From Bacteroidota bacterium (lineage in GTDB: Bacteria; Bacteroidota; Bacteroidia; Bacteroidales; FEN-979): DNA of 5,324 nt. A program made the position numbers and the translations under genes. The notes under the pieces were generated by a model. It saw only the letters and a program-made list of their open reading frames with translations, had not been told where the DNA came from and searched no databases. Shown here piece by piece: positions 1 through 5,324 of this stretch; the stretch's first letter is position 1; every line of letters starts with the position of its first letter. The DNA lies in NCBI GenBank assembly GCA_026391755.1, contig JAPLDN010000377.1, positions 1-5,324 of the forward strand, given 5' to 3'.

Positions 1-19
1 TTGCGACAAATACAATATC

Positions 20-667
20 ATGAAGAAGACTTTATTTTATGGATTGCTTTCAATCGGAGCGATCTTTTTCCTTACCTTCTGCCAAACCCCGTTAACCATT
101 ACGACATGGAAGAATCCCGACCTCCATTCACAGGTGTCGAAGGTGGCAGTTATGCCCATGTTCGAAAAACTTGAATACCTGAAACCTTTCGAACAGAATG
201 TCGTTGCAGTTTTTAAAAATAAGGGATTGAAATCTGTTGGTTCGCTTGACTTTCTAAACCCCAGCAAAAAATACGCGATCAACGAGATCAAGCATAAATG
301 CGACAGCCTTGGTTGTGATGCGATCCTTGTTTTCATTTACGAGGGAACTGATAAGACCGAAAGCTATGTTGCACCTACTACTTATTATACAGGGTATTAT
401 GGTGGTTACGGTGGATATTGGGGCGGCGGATACTGGGGCGGCGGTTATTACGGTGCAACGATGACAACCGGCGGATACTGGGAATCCACGGCTGTTGTAA
501 AGCTTACAGCAAACCTGTATGTTAAAGGCTCAAAAGATCCCCTCTGGACAGGTTATATCAACGTTACTGATCCGAAGTATATTGACCAGGCCGGCCAAAT
601 GGTGGGCGGAACAATCTTCGCAGATTGGAAAAAGCAAAACCTGATCAAATTTACAAGCGAAAAGTAA
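20..667 (+). CDS. Putative secreted lipoprotein with Gly/Tyr/Trp-rich segment, function unknown
   Basis: A 215-residue protein with a typical export signal: KK at residues 2-3, a hydrophobic stretch at about 5-20, then Cys21 in the context LTFC. Phe just before the Cys is unusual for a lipobox, so lipidation is likely but not certain. The mature part opens with a TTWKNPDL motif, followed by a predicted alpha/beta region (VSKVAVMPMF near 40-48, then CDAILVFIYEG near 99-109). A low-complexity stretch rich in G, Y and W spans about 122-153, and a final beta-rich part runs through LTANLYVKG and DPLWTGYI. The order (W-K-x-P opening, 'DA(I/V)LV' strand, Y/G-rich insert, 'LW' strand) recalls a family of uncharacterised bacterial lipoproteins of about 200 residues that I know only from general memory. 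No enzyme motif is visible. The ATG is chosen because it places the signal at the N-terminus; no Shine-Dalgarno site is seen in the 19 bases available upstream. It is the only plus-strand gene, with no evident link to the cofactor genes. Confidence 0.85.
   Translation: MKKTLFYGLLSIGAIFFLTFCQTPLTITTWKNPDLHSQVSKVAVMPMFEKLEYLKPFEQNVVAVFKNKGLKSVGSLDFLNPSKKYAINEIKHKCDSLGCDAILVFIYEGTDKTESYVAPTTYYTGYYGGYGGYWGGGYWGGGYYGATMTTGGYWESTAVVKLTANLYVKGSKDPLWTGYINVTDPKYIDQAGQMVGGTIFADWKKQNLIKFTSEK
416..445 (+). repeat. 15-bp tandem coding repeat (YWGGG x2)
   Basis: Two adjacent 15-bp units encode YWGGG-YWGGG (residues 133-142 of the lipoprotein) and differ only at two third-codon positions (TAT/TAC and GGA/GGT). 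Less perfect relatives flank it (GYYGGYGG before, GGYYG and GGYW after). The near identity at DNA level suggests local duplication inside the low-complexity segment. Confidence 0.8.
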
Positions 668-684
668 AGACAGCGAACTCTCAT

Positions 685-1632
685 TTAATGGATTTCGAGC
701 CCGTGCATCATATACACGAGGTGCTGCAGGGATTTTAGTATCTCTTCCATGTATTCGTTTACGGCTTTTACACTTCCCGGCAGTGTAAATACCAGGGTTT
801 TACCCATCAAACCTGCAACCGAACGGCTGATCAGAGCCTGGGGTTTTAATGCGCCGTATTTCATCCTGATCATTTCCATAATCCCCGGGATCTCCTTATC
901 GAGCAGGGGTTTGATAATATCCACGGTGAAGTCCCTGGGGCCTATACCTGTCCCTCCTGTCGTGAATACAAAATCAACGAGTTCATCCTTGGCCTGGTGG
1001 ATCAACTCTTCAAGTTTATGCCTGTCGTCGGGGATCAGGGCATAGTGGATATAAAGGTTCAAGCCCTTCTCTTTGAAAAACTCCCTGAGGATTTCCTGCA
1101 GCCCGGCTCCGGATCTGTCTTCATACTCCCCTGAACTCGCACGGTCACTGAGGGTTATCGCAAGGGCTCTGTACATCCGGGGATGAAACTCCAGGATATC
1201 ACCATCCCTGATAATGCCGGGGTGAAGCACCCGGGCAAAGATCCCTTCTTTAGGCATTACACAATCACCGGTTTCCTTAAAAATGGAACAGGAAGTCCCA
1301 TGACATTCCTTGCCTATCTGGGTGATCTCGATCTCCACCTCCCCGCAAGTCATCCTGTCGAGCAGGCGTACCTTAAGATAATCGAAACCTTCAAGGGTGA
1401 TATTCTCGGCAAACTCTCCCGGGCCAATATTCCGCCTGGCAAGTTTCTCAAACCTCCTGATACTGTCCATGCCAAGGATGCTGATCTGTCGGTTCCACGG
1501 ACCTGTATGGGCATCCCCCTCAACGCCCTGGTGGGTCAGGTTTATTTCGGCGACAGGTTTTTTCACCGTGCCTTTTTTTTCTGAGATATTTACTGAAACA
1601 ACCTTAAACTCATCCATACTTGTGAATTTCAT
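685..1632 (-). CDS. mog: MOSC domain-MogA fusion, molybdopterin adenylyltransferase
   Basis: A 315-residue two-domain protein. Residues about 8-150 form a MOSC domain: GVEGDAHTG at 36-44, GEFAENIT at 72-79, a Cys-containing segment CGEVEI...IGKECHGTSC at 96-115, and the closing pattern G-IFARVL...RDGD at 130-145. Residues about 153-315 form a MogA-type domain: LSDRASSGEYEDRSG at 161-175, TTGGTGIGPRDFT at 224-236, PGIMEMIR at 249-256, SRSVAGL at 269-275 and LPGSVKAV at 284-291. MogA proteins adenylylate molybdopterin with Mg-ATP before metal insertion by MoeA; the SDRASSG form resembles MogA more than MoaB. MOSC domains are found in cofactor sulfurases and are thought to bind or transfer sulfur; the candidate cysteines here are C110 and C115. 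It starts 6 bp after the moaC stop and is the last gene of the operon. A second ATG at residue 6 is an equally possible start; neither has a clear ribosome site. Confidence 0.93.
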   Translation of the reverse strand: MKFTSMDEFKVVSVNISEKKGTVKKPVAEINLTHQGVEGDAHTGPWNRQISILGMDSIRRFEKLARRNIGPGEFAENITLEGFDYLKVRLLDRMTCGEVEIEITQIGKECHGTSCSIFKETGDCVMPKEGIFARVLHPGIIRDGDILEFHPRMYRALAITLSDRASSGEYEDRSGAGLQEILREFFKEKGLNLYIHYALIPDDRHKLEELIHQAKDELVDFVFTTGGTGIGPRDFTVDIIKPLLDKEIPGIMEMIRMKYGALKPQALISRSVAGLMGKTLVFTLPGSVKAVNEYMEEILKSLQHLVYMMHGLEIH

Positions 1633-1638
1633 GTATTA

Positions 1639-2091
1639 TCAGATGTCTTCCTTGGTCTTGCTTACCAGCCTGACCTCATCAATTCTCATGGCCTTATCAG
1701 CAGCCTTGCACATATCATAAATCGTAAGCAGGGCAACCGAAACAGCGGTGAGCGCCTCCATTTCTATCCCCGTTTTCCCCGTGCAACGCGCCAGACTGTC
1801 GATTCGTACACCGTTATTGTCAAGGCTTGCCTTGACTTCAATTTTAGTGATGCCCAGCGGATGGCATAATGGGATCAGCTCCGAAGTTTTCTTTCCTCCC
1901 TGGATCCCGGCAATCTCAGCAACAGTGAGAACGTCGCCCTTCTTAAGCTTGTTCTGGCGGATGAGGTTTATAGTAGTCCTGGCCAGTGAAATATGCCCCG
2001 TTGCCTCAGCAGTGCGCACCTGTTCGGGTTTTTCCGACACGTCCACCATGTTCGCCTTGCCCGCTTTGTCTATATGTGTAAGCTTTTTCAT
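1639..2091 (-). CDS. moaC: Cyclic pyranopterin monophosphate synthase MoaC
   Basis: A 150-residue protein, close to the usual family length of about 160. It converts the MoaA product, 3',8-cyclo-7,8-dihydro-GTP, into cyclic pyranopterin monophosphate in the cytoplasm. Family signatures are all present: MVDVS at 15-19, KGDVL at 51-55, KKTSELIPLCHPL at 67-79 and KTGIEMEALTAVSVA at 106-120, followed by IYDMCKAADK. The residues aligned to the known active site (Lys51, His77, and the Asp/Lys pair of YDMCK, here D126 and K129) are retained, so it should be active. The ATG sits inside the last unit of an 8-bp tandem repeat and has no Shine-Dalgarno site. This suggests translation coupled to moaA upstream. 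The mog fusion follows after 6 bp. Confidence 0.97.
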   Translation of the reverse strand: MKKLTHIDKAGKANMVDVSEKPEQVRTAEATGHISLARTTINLIRQNKLKKGDVLTVAEIAGIQGGKKTSELIPLCHPLGITKIEVKASLDNNGVRIDSLARCTGKTGIEMEALTAVSVALLTIYDMCKAADKAMRIDEVRLVSKTKEDI

Positions 2092-2122
2092 CCAGTTATC
2101 CAGTTATCCAGTCATCCAGTTA
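2091..2122 (-). repeat. 8-bp tandem repeat forming the moaA-moaC junction
   Basis: Four head-to-tail units, read on the plus strand as TCCAGTTA, TCCAGTTA, TCCAGTCA, TCCAGTTA (minus-strand unit CTGGATAA, or CTGGATGA once, when phased from the C). The moaA stop TAA lies at 2122-2120 at one end and the first base of the moaC ATG (2091-2089) lies at the other, so the repeat is the entire spacer. The variant unit creates an ATG at 2115-2113 and thus a three-codon frame (ATG ACT GGA TAA) ending 12 bp before moaC. What the repeat does is unknown; it replaces any normal ribosome site for moaC. Confidence 0.95.
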
Positions 2123-2920
2123 TCCCCCAATATTATGAAAAAAATCCGATGTATTGACAGTCCCTTGTTCAGGTTTAAGACCAACCGCTGCTTCAATTGC
2201 AGCTTTTATCCCCATCTTGCGGATATCAAATTCCAGATTGCTGAACAAACAGGGTTTGATCCTGCCGTTTGCGGTCAAACGCAGCCGGTTGCAGCGCATG
2301 CAATCACCGCCATGGCCGTTCTCGACAATGGTGAAGCATCCTTCACCCAAATCCATCTGGTGAATGAACCTTACTTCCAAATGGTTTTCATGGCAGAATT
2401 CACGAACGGCCCTCGCATCGGGTTCATCCGAAGAGTTCTGTATTACACAATTGATCTTTACAGGTTCAAGACCTGCCTTGCGCGCAGCGGCTATCCCTTT
2501 CAATACCCGGCTGAGCTCTCCGCCCCTCGTGATCTCCTTGTATCTAATGGGATCCATGGTATCGAGACTTATATTGATCCTGTGAAGCCCTGCTACGGAA
2601 AGTGCCTGCGCGAATTCTTCAAGCAGTATCCCGTTTGTTGTCAGCCCGAAATCCCGTATCCCGTGTATTATGGCAACCTGTGCTATGAAATCAACAATTC
2701 CTTTTCTCACCAAAGGCTCCCCTCCGGTTATCCTTACTTTATCGATCCCCATGGATACAGCCATTTGTATAACTTCAAGGATCTCTTCGTAGCTAAGGAT
2801 ATCGGCATGGGAAATCATCTTTACACCTTCAGGCGGCATGCAGTAAGTACACCTCAGGTTGCAACGGTCGGTTACTGAAACTCTCAGATAATTGATGCGG
2901 CGGTTAAAGGAGTCGTACAT
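2120..2920 (-). CDS. moaA: Compact GTP 3',8-cyclase MoaA (radical SAM)
   Basis: A radical SAM enzyme that starts molybdopterin synthesis by cyclising GTP. The N-terminal iron-sulfur motif is C20-x3-C24-x2-C27, followed by ITGGEPLVRKG at 64-74, LTTNG at 93-97 and INISLDTMDP at 115-124. The second, GTP-binding cluster motif is C207-x2-C210-x13-C224, with R212 and R214 in CNRLRLT. The protein ends in Gly-Gly, as active MoaA proteins do. It is only 266 residues against about 320-340 in well-studied MoaA. Most of the shortfall lies between RFIHQMD (184-190) and C207, where roughly 45 residues are missing, and some lies before the C-terminus. All catalytic cysteines and the GG tail remain, so this looks like a compact family variant and not a broken gene. 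The start lies inside the moeA 3' end (17-bp overlap) with a good AGGAG 9 bp upstream. Confidence 0.9.
   Translation of the reverse strand: MYDSFNRRINYLRVSVTDRCNLRCTYCMPPEGVKMISHADILSYEEILEVIQMAVSMGIDKVRITGGEPLVRKGIVDFIAQVAIIHGIRDFGLTTNGILLEEFAQALSVAGLHRINISLDTMDPIRYKEITRGGELSRVLKGIAAARKAGLEPVKINCVIQNSSDEPDARAVREFCHENHLEVRFIHQMDLGEGCFTIVENGHGGDCMRCNRLRLTANGRIKPCLFSNLEFDIRKMGIKAAIEAAVGLKPEQGTVNTSDFFHNIGG
2644..2664 (-). repeat. Degenerate 7-bp tandem repeat inside moaA
   Basis: Three 7-bp units on the plus strand, CCCGAAA, TCCCGTA, TCCCGTG (two exact ATCCCGT copies at 2651-2664), encode HGIRDFG at MoaA residues 86-92, just before the conserved LTTNG. The unit closely resembles the 7-bp repeat at 3891-3918 in moeA. 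It is short enough that chance is possible. Confidence 0.5.
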
Positions 2921-4082
2921 TGACAGGTTCTCCTTTTCTGATTTCTGTTTGCCCTATATCCATGATCATCATGCCACCGGCCCTGGTGTATGCGTTGATA
3001 TGCGCCGAGCCGTGATATTCAATGGGGTACACAGCTCCTCCATCCACAGTCACAGGAATAACAGATTTCCTTGAGGATTTTTTTCGTGAAAAATCTACCC
3101 CCATCGGCATTGCATGAACCCGGGGAATTTCATTGCAGCCCATCATTTTAAGAACGAAGGGCTTTACCATCAGTTCGAACAAAACAAAGGATGAGACAGG
3201 ATTTCCAGGCAGGCCAAAAATGAACTGCTCGTTATACCGGGCGAACACCGTAGGGCGGCCCGGCTGGATAGCAACGCTCTTAAACAGGATCTTTGCGCCA
3301 AGGCTTTCCATGGCTTCAGGTACGTAATCAAAGTCACCCATGGATACTCCGCCGGTGAGGATTACAATGTCGGCTTCAAACAGGCCCATCGAGATTTTAT
3401 CCTTCAGCTCTTCCAGTGAATCATCGGCAATGCCGTAATAGCTGCAGAGTGCCGGGATCTGCCTTGCCTGGGCCAGAAGCTGCCATGCATTGGAATTCCT
3501 GATCCGGGCCCCTTCGGGTTTTTGACCGGGTTCAACAAGTTCATTCCCCGTGGAGATGATGCCTATATGAGGTTGCCTGGCAACATGGATCCCTGTGTTC
3601 CCCACAGAGGCAAGTACTGCAAAATGGGCCGGTTCAATGCGTGTTCCCTTCTCTAAAACCTTTTGTCCGTTCCTTATATCTTCGGCCCTGTAACAGATAT
3701 TTATGGCAGTCTTTTCTTTTATGAATTTTATTGTGCCGGCTGATGAGATCTCAGTATCCTCAACCATGATCACGGCATCGGCGCCCACCGGCAGCATGCC
3801 GCCGGTCATTATCCTCGAACATTCTCCCTCCTGGATTGCCATGGAAGGAACCGAACCGGCCGCTATGGTTTCAATTACCCTCAACTCCATCCCGTATCCC
3901 GCATCCCGCATCCTGCATGCAAACCCATCGACGGCCGATTTATCGAAGGGAGGCATGTCAATATCCGAAAACACATCCCTGCTTAAAATCCTGCCGGCAG
4001 CCGATTCCATTCCCACCACTTCCTCGCCGAAAGGGATGGCATTATTTAAAACAATGTTTAAAGCTTCCTCAAATGGTATCAT
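2904..4082 (-). CDS. moeA: Molybdopterin molybdenumtransferase MoeA
   Basis: A 392-residue protein of normal length for MoeA (about 400). It uses adenylylated molybdopterin from Mog and inserts molybdenum (or tungsten) with release of AMP. Visible family features in order: KSAVDGFACR at 48-57 (usual form SAMDGYA; the Asp is kept), GGMLPVGADAVIMVED at 94-109, GIISTGNELVEPG at 174-186, SNAWQLLA at 197-204, ILTGGVSMGDFDYVPE at 241-256, GRPTVFAR at 275-282 and FGLPGNPVSSFVLFE at 289-303. A C-terminal beta-barrel domain IV follows from about 320. The start overlaps the modC stop as ATGA, which implies translational coupling; a GAGG lies too close to the ATG to act normally. The 3' end overlaps moaA by 17 bp and carries the moaA ribosome site. 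Residues about 55-64 are encoded by a 7-bp tandem repeat. Confidence 0.97.
   Translation of the reverse strand: MIPFEEALNIVLNNAIPFGEEVVGMESAAGRILSRDVFSDIDMPPFDKSAVDGFACRMRDAGYGMELRVIETIAAGSVPSMAIQEGECSRIMTGGMLPVGADAVIMVEDTEISSAGTIKFIKEKTAINICYRAEDIRNGQKVLEKGTRIEPAHFAVLASVGNTGIHVARQPHIGIISTGNELVEPGQKPEGARIRNSNAWQLLAQARQIPALCSYYGIADDSLEELKDKISMGLFEADIVILTGGVSMGDFDYVPEAMESLGAKILFKSVAIQPGRPTVFARYNEQFIFGLPGNPVSSFVLFELMVKPFVLKMMGCNEIPRVHAMPMGVDFSRKKSSRKSVIPVTVDGGAVYPIEYHGSAHINAYTRAGGMMIMDIGQTEIRKGEPVNVRLL
2930..2934 (-). promoter_or_regulatory. Shine-Dalgarno site for moaA
   Basis: AGGAG on the minus strand, inside the last codons of moeA, 9 bases before the moaA ATG. It is the only well-placed Shine-Dalgarno sequence among the genes of this operon and supports the chosen moaA start. 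Confidence 0.65.
3891..3918 (-). repeat. 7-bp tandem repeat inside moeA
   Basis: Four consecutive 7-bp units on the plus strand: CCCGTAT, CCCGCAT, CCCGCAT, CCTGCAT. They encode about residues 55-64 of MoeA (CRMRDAGYG), just after the conserved DGFA motif, in a surface-linker position where MoeA proteins vary. Since 7 is not a multiple of 3, gain or loss of one unit would shift the frame; three units would keep it. Confidence 0.85.
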
Positions 4083-5125
4083 TCCTCAATGAATTTAACT
4101 GCAGTGGCCTTAAAGTTAAGCCATATCTGCATTCCTTCCCTGATGTTCAGTTTATCGCGTGAGACAACGGTTATAAGTGCATAAAGTTTCTCCCCTGCAT
4201 CTATGCATACGTCGCATCCATTCGGCGTTGCTGTGACTTCATCCACAATTCCCTGGAATACATTGCTTGCAGAAGAATCCAGGGCTTCCATCGAAAGTAC
4301 GATATCTTCCCCCCGTATCATAACGAAGCCCTTTTCATTTTCTTGTATGCCGTTGATGCGGATTTTCATATTCCCAGGTGTTTCGGCATAAGCCAGTCCT
4401 TCCTTTAACCTGACCACCGCCGGGATGAAATTTTTAATCCCGATAAAATGGGCTACAAACCCGTTTCTCGGATGATGGAAAACTTCATCCGGGGTTCCGG
4501 TTTGCAGTATTCTTCCGCTTTCCATTACGGCTATCCTGTTCCCAAGCGAAAGGGCCTCCTCGTAATCATGGGTCACATGTATGATGGTTTGTCCGCCCCG
4601 GTGTATCTGCCTGAGCAAGGCCCTGATCTCCGATTTCAGGCGGCTGTCCATTGAGGCGAGAGGTTCGTCGAGAAGCAGGATCTCCGGCTCCTGAATCAGG
4701 GTGCGGGCCAGGGCAACCCTCTGAAGTTCCCCGCCTGAAAGGGTCGATGGGTAACGATCAAGCAGGTCTTCAATACCCAGGCCGGCACTCATGGATCTGA
4801 TCTTCCTGCGAATGTTTTCATTCGACTGCCCGTGGAGGGCATAAGCCAGGTTCTTCTTCACTTTCATATGAGGGAAGATTGCATGGTCCTGGAACACCAG
4901 GCCTATCTTTCGTTGCTGGATAGGGGCCAGTGTGATGTCTTTGCCGTTGAGCTCAATCGTCCCCGACTGGGAATGGACCAAACCTGCAATAGTCTCGAGC
5001 AAAAGGGATTTCCCGGCGCCCGAAGGGCCCAGGAGTATGAAATAGTCCCCCTTTTCAACATCAAATGATATATCACTGATACTGAATTCTTTGAAATCCT
5101 TTGTAATTCCTCTCAGTTTCAGCAT
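4079..5125 (-). CDS. modC: Molybdate/tungstate ABC transporter ATPase ModC
   Basis: A 348-residue ATPase that powers oxyanion uptake at the inner face of the cytoplasmic membrane. Walker A GPSGAGKS is at 33-40, the Q-loop Gln at 79 (VFQD), the ABC signature LSGGE at 129-133, Walker B ILLLDEP at 149-155 and the H-loop His at 186 (HVTHD). The C-terminal part from about 286 (NVFQGIVDEV...LITVVSRDKL...GMQIWLNFKATAVKFI) is a TOBE/Mop-like domain, as in ModC and WtpC, which in some homologues binds molybdate or tungstate and inhibits transport. Length agrees with ModC (about 350). The operon context with moeA, moaA, moaC and mog supports Mo/W over other anions; the sequence alone does not separate Mo from W. 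It starts 6 bp after the permease stop, without a visible ribosome site, and ends in an ATGA overlap with moeA. Confidence 0.93.
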   Translation of the reverse strand: MLKLRGITKDFKEFSISDISFDVEKGDYFILLGPSGAGKSLLLETIAGLVHSQSGTIELNGKDITLAPIQQRKIGLVFQDHAIFPHMKVKKNLAYALHGQSNENIRRKIRSMSAGLGIEDLLDRYPSTLSGGELQRVALARTLIQEPEILLLDEPLASMDSRLKSEIRALLRQIHRGGQTIIHVTHDYEEALSLGNRIAVMESGRILQTGTPDEVFHHPRNGFVAHFIGIKNFIPAVVRLKEGLAYAETPGNMKIRINGIQENEKGFVMIRGEDIVLSMEALDSSASNVFQGIVDEVTATPNGCDVCIDAGEKLYALITVVSRDKLNIREGMQIWLNFKATAVKFIEE

Positions 5126-5131
5126 CGGTGA

Positions 5132-5324
5132 TCAGCTTTTCTTTGTTTTTGACAATAGTAACCTGAGAATCATGAAAAAAACCAGTACAACAAGTATAAA
5201 GACAACCGAGACCGGCTGGGCATATTTAAGCCCGAACGAAGTGAACCGCTCGTAAATCAAAACAGGAGTGATCATCGGATGATAGGCGATGATGATTACG
5301 GCCCCGAATTCGCTCATTCCCCTT
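5132..5324 (-). CDS. Molybdate/tungstate ABC permease, C-terminal fragment (ModB/WtpB type)
   Basis: The last 63 or so codons of a membrane permease; the reading frame is open to the window edge, so the Met at 5317-5315 is probably internal (preceded by Arg-Gly). The visible part begins RGMSEFGAVIIIAYHP, matching the conserved 'lGEFGA' region after the ATPase-contact loop of ModB-like permeases. It continues with LIYERFTSFGL, then a final hydrophobic helix (about PVSVVFILVVLVFFMILRLL), and ends in the basic tail SKTKKS, which places the C-terminus in the cytoplasm. The 'EFGAV...AYxPM...LIYERF' wording is closer, from memory, to archaeal WtpB-type tungstate/molybdate permeases than to E. coli ModB, which is an inference. 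It lies 6 bp upstream of modC, its expected partner. The substrate-binding protein would be further upstream, outside the window. Confidence 0.85.
   Translation of the reverse strand, partial: RGMSEFGAVIIIAYHPMITPVLIYERFTSFGLKYAQPVSVVFILVVLVFFMILRLLLSKTKKS

Larger units (their letters stand above)
685..5324 (-). other. Predicted Mo/W uptake and cofactor synthesis operon
   Basis: Six same-strand genes in the order permease, modC, moeA, moaA, moaC, MOSC-mog. The junctions are 6 bp, 4-bp overlap, 17-bp overlap, 28 bp and 6 bp, which leaves no room for separate promoters between genes. The promoter, and any cofactor-sensing riboswitch, would lie beyond 5324. No hairpin followed by a T run is visible at the 3' end near 685. 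Confidence 0.85.

Noticed and set aside
1..19. Promoter or ribosome site for the lipoprotein gene.
   Set aside because: Only 19 bases are available; no Shine-Dalgarno or recognisable promoter element is seen in them.
700..724. Short dyad CGTG...CACG near the end of the operon as a possible terminator.
   Set aside because: Only a 4-bp stem with a 9-base loop, within the mog coding sequence and without a T run.
1573..1580. Run of eight A on the coding strand near the start of the MOSC-mog gene, a possible slippage or phase-variation site.
   Set aside because: The frame is intact, the run encodes ordinary Lys codons (EKKG), and nothing else points to phase variation; A8 is common in coding sequence of this composition.
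1748..2878. Long plus-strand open frame (376 codons) opposite moaC and moaA.
   Set aside because: It is antisense to two genes with full family motifs, spans their junction, and its translation shows no recognisable domain; a shadow frame.
3076..3095. Inverted repeat GATTTTT / AAAAATC with a 6-bp loop, resembling a terminator.
   Set aside because: It lies inside moeA, is A/T-only apart from the outermost pair, and encodes a normal Ser/Lys/Arg-rich stretch of domain IV; a weak stem unlikely to terminate.
5132..5317. A complete 61-residue membrane protein beginning at the Met at 5317.
   Set aside because: The frame stays open to the window edge and the sequence matches the C-terminal end of a larger ABC permease, so the Met is most likely internal.

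Overview
The window is almost entirely a molybdenum (or tungsten) cofactor locus. It lies on the minus strand, is tightly packed and is probably one operon. Codon spacing, weak or absent Shine-Dalgarno sites before most genes, the relaxed lipoprotein signal and the general protein style suggest an anaerobic member of the Bacteroidota, probably an uncultured lineage. The compact MoaA and the MOSC-Mog fusion would also fit some anaerobic deltaproteobacteria, so the taxonomic call is only moderate.

Layout, in the order of minus-strand transcription (right to left): the C-terminal end of an ABC permease for molybdate/tungstate (modB or wtpB type, cut by the window edge at 5324); its ATPase modC (5125-4079); moeA, molybdenum insertion (4082-2904, ATGA overlap with modC); a short moaA, GTP 3',8-cyclase (2920-2120, 17-bp overlap with moeA); moaC, cPMP synthase (2091-1639, separated from moaA only by an 8-bp tandem repeat); and a two-domain protein with an N-terminal MOSC domain and a C-terminal MogA domain (1632-685). 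On the plus strand, converging on the operon with only 17 bp between stop codons, is a small secreted lipoprotein-like protein with a Gly/Tyr/Trp-rich stretch (20-667).

How the genes work together: ModBC (with a binding protein presumably encoded beyond the right edge) imports the oxyanion. MoaA and MoaC turn GTP into cyclic pyranopterin monophosphate. The Mog domain adenylylates molybdopterin, and MoeA inserts the metal. The MOSC domain may act in sulfur transfer or in handling the finished cofactor. The dithiolene-forming step (MoaD, MoaE, MoeB) and nucleotide attachment (MobA) are not encoded here and must lie elsewhere if the pathway is complete.

No RNA gene, CRISPR array, insertion sequence or clear intrinsic terminator was seen. 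No gene-free stretch exceeds 30 bp. I did not find a plainly new biological system. The points most worth a second look are the shortened MoaA with both cysteine clusters kept, the 8-bp tandem repeat that forms the whole moaA-moaC junction, related 7-bp repeats inside two coding regions, and the MOSC-Mog fusion.
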